Shown here: positions 1 through 7,166 of the stretch, piece after piece
Position numbering within the stretch: position 1 is the first letter of the stretch
How the letters are laid out: the number at the start of each line of letters is the position of its first letter
Source of the DNA: CALHVX01 sp038757945
GTDB lineage: Bacteria > Pseudomonadota > Gammaproteobacteria > Pseudomonadales > Azotimanducaceae
Assembly (NCBI GenBank): GCA_038757945.1
Contig: JBCDGJ010000225.1
Coordinates: 1-7,169, forward strand
Direction: 5' to 3'
DNA: 7,169 nt
Program-made: the position numbers and the translations under genes
The notes under the pieces: model-generated
What the model was told of the DNA's origin: nothing
The model's input: only the letters and a program-made list of their open reading frames with translations
Databases searched by the model: none

Positions 1-1
1 C

Positions 2-301
2 GGCCAACGCGGATTCCTGTCTATCGGGCCAGTGCTGCGGATTGGGGATGACAGCTACATGAGCGCGCTGTACGGCGTCACTGCGCGGGAGGAATCAAGA
101 ACGGGCCTCGCGGCTTTTGATGCGGGTGCTGGCCTCGAGCGCCTCGGTGTGCAGGGGCTGCTCAGCGTGCCGCTCACCGGCAAGTGGCGACTGACCACGG
201 TTGGTCGGATCGGGACGCTGCTGACGGATGCCGAGGAGAGCTCGCTCACCGAGGAGCCCCTCCAGGCGTTCTTTCTGACTGCGATTACGCGCAGGTTCTG
301 A
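2..301 (+). CDS. MipA/OmpV family outer membrane protein, C-terminal part (5' end outside window)
   Basis: The frame is open from base 2 to a TGA at 299-301, giving about 99 residues of a protein whose start lies to the left of the window. The segments DDSYMSALYGVTAREESRTG, LAAFDAGAGLERLGV and LTGKWRLTTVGRIGTLLTDA match the conserved C-terminal pattern of MipA/OmpV proteins: a Y-F/Y-GVT motif, then a (P/A)-(Y/F)-DAGAG motif, then a final strand. The protein ends in Phe, as usual for outer membrane beta-barrels recognised by the BAM machinery. MipA was named in E. coli as an MltA-interacting scaffold; most family members have no assigned role, so no precise function is claimed. An internal GTG at 32 is not a credible start, because family homology runs through it from upstream. 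The gene converges on pccA, whose stop lies 33 bp away. Confidence 0.8.
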   Translation, partial: GQRGFLSIGPVLRIGDDSYMSALYGVTAREESRTGLAAFDAGAGLERLGVQGLLSVPLTGKWRLTTVGRIGTLLTDAEESSLTEEPLQAFFLTAITRRF

Positions 302-334
302 GGACGGCCTGACGGCTATCCGTTCAGAGCGGGG

Positions 335-2350
335 CTATTCGAACTCGAGAATGGCCTGATCTACCTGCAGGCTGTCGCCGGGCTCCGCGGCGACGGTCAC
401 AACTACACCGTCCTCCGTGGCTCGGAGGCTGTTCTCCATCTTCATAGCTTCCACGACGGCCAGCTCCTCCCCGGCTTTCACCTCGTCCCCTGCCTTCACG
501 TTCAGGCGCACCAGTACGCCAGGCATGGGCGACAGCAGATACTTGGACAGATCTGGTGCCACCTTCTCGAGCATGTGGTGGGTCAGTTCTGCGGCGCGAG
601 GCGTGACCACCAGCGCCTGCATCTGGTTGCCGCGATAGAAGAGGCGATATCCCGGCCCATCCGGATCGACCTGAACGATTTCCGCTTCGCCGTTGATCGT
701 GGCGCGCACCAGCGGCTCACCGGCCAGCGTTTCGGACCTTACCCGGTAAACGCTGTCCTCGTGGGTGATGGCGTAGCCGTCTTCATCGTGAGCGATGTAG
801 ACCGGGTAGTGTTCGCCGTCTGCAATCACCACCCATTCGTTGGCGGGCTCGACGCTGGGCTTGTTGAGCCCGACGACCTGATTTGCCGGTGCAATGGTGG
901 CCAGGCGCTCCTGTCGTCTGAAGTGGCAGAGGGTGGCAATGGCAACGGGGATCATCGGATCCGCCACCGGTACGTCTTTGGCGGAGAACCCGTTGGGGTA
1001 CTCCTCGGCAATGAAATTGGTGGTCAGGCGTCCTTCCCGAAAGCGCGGATGCAGGAGCAACGCGTTGAGGAAGCTGATGTTGTGCGCGACGCCGCGAATG
1101 TAGTACCCGTCGAGCGCATCGGCCATCTCATCGATGGCCGCTTCCCGGTTCTCGCCATAGGTGACGAGCTTGGCGATCATCGGATCGTAGAACATGGAGA
1201 CTTCCGAGCCCTCCACGATACCGCTGTCAACACGGACCGTCGCAGTCTCTGCGGGGGGTTGGTAATCGACCAGGCGGCCGATGCTGGGCAGGAAGTTGCG
1301 CTGCGGATCTTCCGCGTAGACCCGCGCTTCCATCGCCCAGCCTTTGAGTTCGATATCGCCCTGGTCCATCGGCAGGGCCTGACCCTCGGCCACCTTGATC
1401 ATCAGCTCGACCAGGTCGAGGCCGGTCACGTATTCGGTGACCGGATGCTCGACCTGCAGCCGCGTGTTCATTTCAAGAAAGAAAAAGTTGCGGTTGGCAT
1501 CAACGATGAATTCGACGGTACCGGCGCTTTCGTATTCCACCGCCTGCGCCAGTGCGACAGCCTGCTCCCCCATCTGCTTGCGGGTTGCTTCGTCAAGAAA
1601 CGGGGAGGGGGCCTCTTCGATGACCTTCTGATGCCGACGCTGAATGGAGCACTCCCGCTCGCCGAGGTACAGGGCCTTGCCGTAGCGGTCGGCAATGACC
1701 TGGATTTCGATGTGCCGCGGCTCTTCAATGAATTTTTCTGCGAAGACGCGAGTGTCACCGAAGCTGGAGGCTGCCTCGTTGGTTGCCTGCTCGAAGCCGG
1801 TGCGGCAATCGTCATCGTTCCAGACCACCCGCATCCCTTTGCCGCCGCCGCCGGCGCTGGCTTTGAGCATCACCGGATAGCCGATGTCGTTGGCGATGCG
1901 CACGGCCTCGTCGGCATCCTGAATGGTTTCCGTGTGACCGGGCACCGTGCTGACGCCCGCGTCGGCGGCAAACTTCTTCGAGGTGATCTTGTCGCCCATC
2001 AAATCGATGGCCTTCGGTCCCGGGCCGATGAAGACGATACCTTCGGCGTCGAGCGCTTCGCGAAACTTGGTGTTCTCCGATAGAAAGCCATAGCCGGGAT
2101 GTACCGCTTCTGCGCCGGTCTGCTTGCAGGCCGCAATAATCCGGTCCATCCGCAGGTAGCTCTCGGCGCTGGCTGCCGGCCCGATATGCACGGCCTCGTC
2201 GGCCATGCGCATGTGCAGCGCCCCGTCATCTGCGTCGGAGTAGACGGCGACGGTCTTGATGCCCATCTTGCGGGCCGTCTTGATCACCCGGCAGGCGATC
2301 TCGCCGCGGTTGGCAATCAGTATCTTTTTGAAGGTCTTGGTGGTCTGCAT
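335..2350 (-). CDS. pccA: Propionyl-CoA carboxylase alpha subunit (biotin carboxylase plus biotin carrier domain)
   Basis: This 671-residue protein has the usual length and domain order of PccA. A biotin carboxylase N-domain occupies about residues 8-117 (ILIANRGEIACRVI). The ATP-grasp domain follows, with the glycine-rich loop SAGGGGKG at 165-172 and the catalytic block EMNTRLQVEHP at 293-303. A biotin carboxylase C-domain follows (EARVYAEDP from 341). A less conserved stretch from about 450 to 595 corresponds to the PccA linker/BT region that contacts PccB. The C-terminal biotinyl domain carries EAMKM, so Lys637 is the predicted biotinylation site. The subunit carboxylates its own biotin using ATP and bicarbonate; PccB then transfers the carboxyl group to propionyl-CoA. 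It lies 75 bp downstream of pccB on the same strand and is probably cotranscribed. The sequence before the ATG is only weakly Shine-Dalgarno-like. A methylcrotonyl-CoA or geranyl-CoA carboxylase alpha subunit is the alternative, but the PccB partner argues for propionyl-CoA. Confidence 0.93.
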   Translation of the reverse strand: MQTTKTFKKILIANRGEIACRVIKTARKMGIKTVAVYSDADDGALHMRMADEAVHIGPAASAESYLRMDRIIAACKQTGAEAVHPGYGFLSENTKFREALDAEGIVFIGPGPKAIDLMGDKITSKKFAADAGVSTVPGHTETIQDADEAVRIANDIGYPVMLKASAGGGGKGMRVVWNDDDCRTGFEQATNEAASSFGDTRVFAEKFIEEPRHIEIQVIADRYGKALYLGERECSIQRRHQKVIEEAPSPFLDEATRKQMGEQAVALAQAVEYESAGTVEFIVDANRNFFFLEMNTRLQVEHPVTEYVTGLDLVELMIKVAEGQALPMDQGDIELKGWAMEARVYAEDPQRNFLPSIGRLVDYQPPAETATVRVDSGIVEGSEVSMFYDPMIAKLVTYGENREAAIDEMADALDGYYIRGVAHNISFLNALLLHPRFREGRLTTNFIAEEYPNGFSAKDVPVADPMIPVAIATLCHFRRQERLATIAPANQVVGLNKPSVEPANEWVVIADGEHYPVYIAHDEDGYAITHEDSVYRVRSETLAGEPLVRATINGEAEIVQVDPDGPGYRLFYRGNQMQALVVTPRAAELTHHMLEKVAPDLSKYLLSPMPGVLVRLNVKAGDEVKAGEELAVVEAMKMENSLRATEDGVVVTVAAEPGDSLQVDQAILEFE

Positions 2351-2425
2351 AGCTTCTGCTCGTTCAGTGGGCGCCTGGCGCCGTACGTCGATCGAATCCC
2401 GGTGCTGCTCGGAGTCGGCCCTGCC

Positions 2426-3971
<1,546 letters not shown>

Positions 3972-3976
3972 GCGTG

Positions 3977-3981
3977 CTCCC
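3977..3981 (-). promoter_or_regulatory. Ribosome binding site of pccB
   Basis: GGGAG lies five bases upstream of the ATG at 3971-3969 on the minus strand. It fixes the start of the MATTLNDVKAELERR protein, which agrees with the family N-terminus. Confidence 0.7.
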
Positions 3982-4004
3982 GTGCTTTGGGTGTCGCTGA
4001 TTCC

Positions 4005-4085
4005 TACCGCGATCAGCTCTGATCTGCATTCCGATCAGGTCTGATCAACATTCCGATCAGGTCTGATCAGCATTCCGATCAGGTC
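4005..4085. repeat. 22-bp tandem repeat array with dyad-symmetric GATC boxes upstream of pccB
   Basis: Two complete 22-bp units (4027-4048 and 4049-4070) differ only at the last base. They are followed by 15 bases of a third unit (4071-4085) and preceded by a degenerate copy (4005-4026, 16 of 22 matches). Each complete unit contains the inverted repeat GATCAG-GT-CTGATC (4033-4046, 4055-4068); the degenerate copy keeps GATCAG-CT-CTGATC at 4011-4024, and the last copy has only one half-site (4077-4082). Seven GATC tetramers start at 4011, 4021, 4033, 4043, 4055, 4065 and 4077, alternately 10 and 12 bp apart. The array ends 39 bp before the pccB start codon, so it could overlap the pccB promoter. 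Dyads on the same face of the helix at a two-turn period suggest a cooperative operator array. A neutral minisatellite is the alternative. Confidence 0.85.
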
Positions 4086-4087
4086 GT

Positions 4088-4351
4088 TGCTTCGTGTTGC
4101 GTCGGGGACGGTGGTCGTGCGCCCAGTGTGGATGCCCTGGTTCCGCACGCCGCAGCCCCGTGCTTCGTCGCCCATCGGTTTTGCCTCCGCGAGCCTCCGC
4201 AGCGCCTGTCTGGTGCAGGCTTCAGAGGGTCGTGCCGGGGGGCGTGCGAACGGGCGCGCGAAGTATATCTTGCGTCCCGTGCGGCTGCAGCCGGAAAGGT
4301 CCTGTGATACACCGCGCCTGCCAGCCCGACCGACTGCGCGGCCGCGACCGC
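4088..4351. other. Non-coding gap between the NUDIX gene and the pccB repeat array
   Basis: No reading frame here resembles a protein family; the open frames are GC-rich runs of Arg, Pro and Ala continuing from other frames of neighbouring genes. The only AT-rich patch is 4261-4270. On the minus strand it contains TATACT (4267-4262), a five-of-six match to a sigma-70 -10 box, but no convincing -35 box lies upstream, so it is only a weak pccB promoter candidate. A 12-bp perfect palindrome, CGGCTGCAGCCG, occupies 4282-4293 just upstream of it. No canonical terminator is seen after the NUDIX stop codon. Confidence 0.5.
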
Positions 4352-4897
4352 TCAGCTCGCCCGGCGGCGAAACTCGATGGCCTCGCTGCGGGTGGGAAAG
4401 TGGCCCGTTTTGCGATCGTCGAAGAAGTACCTGAGGGTGCGGGTCATGACCGGAAACGCGAGGTCCTCCCAGGGCACTTCGGCTTCTTCGTAGAGACCGA
4501 CGTCGAGGGATTCCGGGCCCGCGCCATAGTCCTCGCCGATCAGCTCTCCGCGGAAAAAAAGATAAACCTGAGAGATGTGCGGCAGGCTGAACACGGTATA
4601 CAGCCCGTGGATGTCTACCTTTGCCAGTGCTTCTTCGTAGGTCTCCCGAGCGGCGCCCTGTTCCACGGTCTCGCCGTTCTCCATGAAGCCAGCCGGCAGG
4701 GTCCAGTATCCCAGGCGCGGTTCGATCGCACGCTTGCAGAGCAAAACGCGCTCGCCTTTGGTCACCAGGCAGCCGGCGATGATCCGCGGATTGATGTAGT
4801 GGATCATGCCGCAATTGGTGCAGACGTGGCGTTCCCGGTTGTCACCCTCCGGGATCCTGAGCACGACCGGGCCCCCGCAGCTTGAGCAGAATTTCAT
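4352..4897 (-). CDS. NUDIX hydrolase with N-terminal zinc ribbon
   Basis: The 181-residue protein starts with a four-cysteine zinc ribbon (C4-x2-C7 and C26-x2-C29, in CSSCGG and CTNCGM). A NUDIX fold follows. Its signature is G70-x5-E76-x7-R84-E85-T-Y-E88-E89, in AGFMENGETVEQ and GAARETYEEALAKV. Enzymes of this superfamily use the Glu residues to bind Mg2+ and hydrolyse a nucleoside diphosphate linked to another group. The zinc ribbon is shared with NudC-type NADH pyrophosphatases, but this protein is shorter and I do not see the NudC C-terminal motif, so the substrate stays open (ADP-ribose, NADH or another dinucleotide). The canonical Gly after EE-x is replaced by Leu91. The ATG at 4897 has AGGGA four bases upstream. 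It lies 52 bp downstream of the DUF3135 gene on the same strand and is possibly cotranscribed with it. Confidence 0.9.
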   Translation of the reverse strand: MKFCSSCGGPVVLRIPEGDNRERHVCTNCGMIHYINPRIIAGCLVTKGERVLLCKRAIEPRLGYWTLPAGFMENGETVEQGAARETYEEALAKVDIHGLYTVFSLPHISQVYLFFRGELIGEDYGAGPESLDVGLYEEAEVPWEDLAFPVMTRTLRYFFDDRKTGHFPTRSEAIEFRRRAS

Positions 4898-4949
4898 GGC
4901 GTCCCTGGGCGATGAAGTTTCGCCATTGTCGCCTGGCTGGGTGTGCGTT

Positions 4950-5354
4950 TCAGATCAAATCGGGATCGCCGCTGTCGCTGCGGCGGCGATCGAACGGGAG
5001 AATGGTTGCACTGCCGGCCGCGGGAGCCGCAACCGGTCCTTTGCCGTCCACGGCAACGACTTCTTCAACCGGCTCGACGCCGGTGTCCAGCGGGGTGATC
5101 AGCGAACGGTGCAGGTCTGCCAGCGACTGACACATCATTTCCGACAGCTTGATCGTCGCTGCCAACGGTGAGGCGGCGCGGCGACGCTCCATGTCGACCT
5201 TGAACTGCAGGCCCTCGAGGCGCCGCCGTTGCTGTTCGGTGCTGGCGCCGCCGATGATCTCGGCGACGAGCTCCTGCCGCAGCAGCTCCAACGCATCGGG
5301 CCGGTTCCGGGCCATGTGCACCAGATCATCGAAGTCTGGTAAGCGTGTTGCCAT
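4950..5354 (-). CDS. DUF3135 domain-containing protein
   Basis: This 134-residue predicted cytoplasmic protein has no signal peptide or membrane segment. It begins MATRLPDFDDLVHMARNRPD, followed by a charged, probably helical block at 40-75 with RRLEGLQFKVDMERRRA and SPLAATIKLSEMM. This pattern matches DUF3135 proteins, which are small and uncharacterised and, to my knowledge, occur mostly in gammaproteobacteria. The C-terminal third (from about 88) is Pro/Ala/Val/Asp-rich and probably disordered. The frame is open 17 codons further upstream to 5405, but the ATG at 5354-5352 is preferred: GGGGGAAGAG directly precedes it and the family N-terminus begins there. The NUDIX gene follows 52 bp downstream, so a two-gene transcript is plausible. 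Function is unknown. Confidence 0.8.
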   Translation of the reverse strand: MATRLPDFDDLVHMARNRPDALELLRQELVAEIIGGASTEQQRRRLEGLQFKVDMERRRAASPLAATIKLSEMMCQSLADLHRSLITPLDTGVEPVEEVVAVDGKGPVAAPAAGSATILPFDRRRSDSGDPDLI

Positions 5355-5704
5355 CTCTTCCCCCAATCTCAACAATGTCCGCCAGACAGAGCGACCGGTC
5401 GTCACTTGCTGCCTCTATCTGCGAGAGGTCCCAGGGCAAGTCCTTCGTACCTGTCAGCCTGTTCTGCTCGACCGGCCACGATGAACGTGGCTTCTTGGCG
5501 TTCTTTGCGTTTCGAACAGCACGGCGGCTGCGAACTACTATGCTTGGTCACCGTCACGGCGGGTACGAGGGGGGTGTAACCAACTTGTGAGCCTGGCGGT
5601 GCTGCGACGCAAAGATCGGCTTGACCCAGGCTCAGCAGGGATCGGAATCCGGGTGCTGCGACAGTTTGGCTTTGCGCAGCAGCGAACAACACAGAGGAGA
5701 AAAG
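5355..5704. other. Divergent intergenic region between the DUF3135 and carbonic anhydrase genes
   Basis: About 350 bp without a recognisable gene. Promoters for both flanking genes should lie here, but no strong sigma-70 pair is visible. TTGACC at 5621-5626 is a fair plus-strand -35 box with only a poor -10 (around 5643-5648). An 11-bp direct repeat, GGTGCTGCGAC, occurs at 5598-5608 and 5652-5662. The second copy also forms an inverted repeat, TGCTGCG (5654-5660) with CGCAGCA (5675-5681), which could fold as a hairpin 14 bases before the carbonic anhydrase Shine-Dalgarno. Confidence 0.5.
5695..5699 (+). promoter_or_regulatory. Ribosome binding site of the gamma-carbonic anhydrase gene
   Basis: AGGAG in the context AGAGGAGAAAAG lies five bases before the ATG at 5705. 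It decides the start: an in-frame upstream codon at 5621 would add 28 residues with no family match. Confidence 0.85.
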
Positions 5705-6241
5705 ATGTTGTATCAGCTCGATGATCGGCGCGTCTTTGCCGAGGACGAGTATTTCGTGGCCGAAGGGGCCGTTGTGCTCGGCCGCGTGGTGCTCAAGGCT
5801 CGCGCCAGCGTCTGGTTCAATGCCGTGCTGCGGGGCGACAACGATGTGATCACCGTTGGTCGCGATTCCAACGTACAGGACGGTGCCGTGCTACATACGG
5901 ATCCCGGATTTCCGCTGCTGATCGGTGACTACTGCACCATCGGCCATCAGGTGATGCTGCACGGCTGCGTGATCGGCGATAACACGCTGATCGGAATCAA
6001 CTCGGTGGTTCTGAACGGCGCGAAGATCGGCAGGAACTGCCTGATCGGGGCCAATACCCTGATCACCGAAGGCAAGGAGATTCCGGATAACTCCATGGTG
6101 ATGGGGGCGCCCGGCAAGGTGGTTCGCACTCTCGATGAGAACGCCGTCGCCGGCCTCAAAGCCTCGGCCGTGCACTACGTGGAGAATGCGCGGCGGTACC
6201 GCAACGGCTTCCGGTTGCAAGGGGACGCGGACCGGCTATGA
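5705..6241 (+). CDS. Gamma-class carbonic anhydrase family protein (YrdA/PaaY-like hexapeptide repeat protein)
   Basis: The 178-residue protein has the left-handed beta-helix hexapeptide pattern of gamma-class carbonic anhydrase relatives. Conserved stretches include ASVWFNAVLRGDND at 34-47, NVQDGAVLHTDPG at 56-68, IGHQVMLHGCVIG at 79-91, LNGAKIGRNCLIGANTLI at 103-120 and IPDNSMVMGAPGKVVR at 126-141. The three metal-ligand histidines expected for the family are present (His64, His81, His86), as are Arg43, Asp45 and Gln58 near the site. Such proteins are cytoplasmic trimers that bind zinc or iron. Some hydrate CO2, others are thioesterases or transferases, and many have no proven activity, so carbonic anhydrase activity is a family-based guess. 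INSVVLNGA replaces the more usual GMGA-type sequence after the last ligand, a minor change. The gene appears to be transcribed alone. Confidence 0.92.
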   Translation: MLYQLDDRRVFAEDEYFVAEGAVVLGRVVLKARASVWFNAVLRGDNDVITVGRDSNVQDGAVLHTDPGFPLLIGDYCTIGHQVMLHGCVIGDNTLIGINSVVLNGAKIGRNCLIGANTLITEGKEIPDNSMVMGAPGKVVRTLDENAVAGLKASAVHYVENARRYRNGFRLQGDADRL

Positions 6242-6252
6242 TTTCGCGCGGC

Positions 6253-6269
6253 GCCAGTGCCTGACTGGC
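6253..6269 (+). terminator. Possible terminator hairpin after the carbonic anhydrase gene
   Basis: GCCAGT (6253-6258) and ACTGGC (6264-6269) form a perfect 6-bp stem with a 5-base loop, 11 bases after the stop codon. No U run follows, so it is not a canonical intrinsic terminator. It could protect the 3' end or be fortuitous. Confidence 0.3.
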
Positions 6270-6283
6270 AGCCACCGATCTGC

Positions 6284-6312
6284 TTGAGTCGCGAGCGTTG
6301 AGGGTCTAACCT
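6284..6312 (+). promoter_or_regulatory. Candidate sigma-70 promoter for the leader peptide and leuA
   Basis: TTGAGT (6284-6289, four of six matches to the -35 consensus) is followed after 17 bases by TAACCT (6307-6312), which keeps the key T-A-x-x-x-T positions of a -10 box. Transcription would start at about 6318-6320, at or next to the ATG of the leader ORF, giving a leaderless transcript. Both boxes are imperfect. Confidence 0.3.
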
Positions 6313-6319
6313 TCGCGGC

Positions 6320-6436
6320 ATGACAGTAGCCGAAACCAGCTTCAGCCGACCTGCGTTCAGGTCTACACCGAGGGCCGCTGCCGCTCTTGGTCCGCTGCTG
6401 CTGGGCGGTCGCCTGCTGCCGGCGCTGCCGGCATAA
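6320..6436 (+). CDS. Putative leucine-rich leader peptide of leuA (38 residues)
   Basis: ATG at 6320 opens a 38-codon frame ending at TAA 6434-6436. It starts MTVAETSFSRPAFRS and ends LGPLLLGGRLLPALPA, so seven of the last 16 residues are leucine, including a triple and a double Leu run just before the stop. A Leu-rich short ORF immediately before the first leucine-biosynthesis gene is the arrangement of leuL-type attenuator leaders. There is no well-placed Shine-Dalgarno (GAGGG at 6300-6304 is 15 bases away). A weak promoter would place the start of transcription at the ATG, so translation could be leaderless. Against this, six of the seven Leu codons are CTG, which is common in GC-rich DNA, and no terminator with a U run is visible downstream. 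The 130-bp gap to leuA would hold the attenuator or anti-attenuator. Confidence 0.42.
   Translation: MTVAETSFSRPAFRSTPRAAAALGPLLLGGRLLPALPA
6417..6433 (+). other. Hairpin over the last codons of the leader ORF
   Basis: TGCCGGC (6417-6423) and GCCGGCA (6427-6433) form a perfect 7-bp GC-rich stem with a 3-base loop, ending just before the TAA of the leucine-rich leader. A ribosome stalled at the preceding Leu codons would compete with it, so it could be a pause or switching hairpin. No U run follows. Confidence 0.4.
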
Positions 6437-6487
6437 TCACCCCCCGCAAGGGCCTTGGTGCCCACCCCAGATTTCCAGACATCGCCG

Positions 6488-6508
6488 AACGGCTTCGCCG
6501 TTGCGGCG
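6488..6508 (+). other. Two mutually exclusive hairpins in the leuA 5' region
   Basis: AACGGC (6488-6493) pairs with GCCGTT (6497-6502) around a 3-base loop. CGCCG (6496-6500) pairs with CGGCG (6504-6508), also around a 3-base loop. The two stems share bases 6497-6500, so only one can form at a time. They lie about 60-80 bases upstream of the leuA start. No U run follows either. Confidence 0.35.
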
Positions 6509-6566
6509 CTTCGTAAGGCTGGTCGCGTACGCGTCCAATGCCAAACCCGTAGTCATGAGGTGCAAT

Positions 6567-7166
6567 ATGGCCGTTCCCAAGGCTGGCACAGACGTCGATA
6601 AAGGCCGTGCGGGCCGAGCCGCCGGTTCAATGCCGTTCTACAAATACAAAGCTTTCGAGCCGGTGTCTCTGCCGGACCGGACCTGGCCCGAAAAGCAGCT
6701 GACAGCGCCGCCGCGCTGGTGCTCGGTCGACCTGCGCGATGGCAATCAGGCGCTGATCGATCCGATGAATCCTGACGAGAAGCTGCGGATGTGGAACCTG
6801 CTGCTCGAGATCGGCTTTGCCGAGATCGAGGTCGGATTTCCGGCAGCCTCACAGCCGGACTTTGATTTCATTCGCAAGATCATCGACGAGGGGCTGATCC
6901 CGGAAGGCGTGGCTATCCAGGTGCTGTGTCAGGCGCGGCCGGAACTCATCGCGCGCACGGTCGAGGCGCTGGACGGCGCGTCGGATGTGATCTTTCACCT
7001 GTACAACTCCACGTCGACGCTGCAACGCAAGGTAATGTTCGAGTCCAGCTTGGCCAGCCCGTCGCGCACGATCTTGGTACCGTCGAGCGCCAGCTGGATA
7101 ATGCCCTGCTCGTCCATCTCGAAGACCACCTTGCGTTGCAGCGTCGACGTGGAGTTGTACAGGTGA
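6567..7166 (+). CDS. leuA: 2-isopropylmalate synthase, N-terminal part; authentic only to about 7033
   Basis: LeuA condenses acetyl-CoA with 2-oxoisovalerate to 2-isopropylmalate, the first committed step of leucine synthesis. The protein begins with about 20 extra residues, then MPFYKYKAF, LPDRTW, WCSVDLRDGNQALIDPM (51-67), EIEVGFPAASQPDFDFIRK (86-104) and VIFHLYNSTSTLQRKV (141-156). These are hallmarks of the longer type-2 LeuA in the HMGL-like TIM-barrel family; Arg57-Asp58 in LRDGNQ are the expected catalytic and metal-binding residues. GAGGTG at 6557-6562 favours the ATG at 6567 over the ATG at 6555 or 6630. From 7034 the frame runs into inverted sequence and ends at an artificial TGA (7164-7166), giving 199 codons instead of roughly 550. 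Only residues 1-156 should be trusted. The leader ORF upstream suggests leucine-responsive control. Confidence 0.9.
   Translation: MAVPKAGTDVDKGRAGRAAGSMPFYKYKAFEPVSLPDRTWPEKQLTAPPRWCSVDLRDGNQALIDPMNPDEKLRMWNLLLEIGFAEIEVGFPAASQPDFDFIRKIIDEGLIPEGVAIQVLCQARPELIARTVEALDGASDVIFHLYNSTSTLQRKVMFESSLASPSRTILVPSSASWIMPCSSISKTTLRCSVDVELYR

Noticed and set aside
310..326. Short inverted repeat (ACGG-CTAT-CCGT) between the convergent MipA-like gene and pccA
   Set aside because: Only four clean base pairs and no T run on either side; too weak to call a bidirectional terminator.
2370..2382. GGCGCC repeated twice one base apart between pccB and pccA
   Set aside because: It folds to at most a 4-bp stem, and such words are common in this GC-rich DNA; no regulatory meaning can be supported.
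4005..4085. Tandem repeat array considered as a CRISPR or a replication origin
   Set aside because: The units are contiguous with no unique spacers, which excludes CRISPR. There are no DnaA boxes or AT-rich unwinding region nearby, so an origin is not supported despite the GATC cluster.
4035..4814. Minus-strand 259-codon frame overlapping the NUDIX gene and the repeat array
   Set aside because: It is an alternative frame of the NUDIX gene, with Arg/Pro-rich composition and a C-terminus encoded by the tandem repeat.
4094..4885. Plus-strand 263-codon frame opposite the NUDIX gene
   Set aside because: Antisense shadow without motifs; the NUDIX box and zinc ribbon on the other strand explain the sequence.
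5402..5692. Minus-strand 96-codon frame in the divergent intergenic region
   Set aside because: No family resemblance and low-complexity composition; the opposite strand carries the carbonic anhydrase ribosome binding site at its end.
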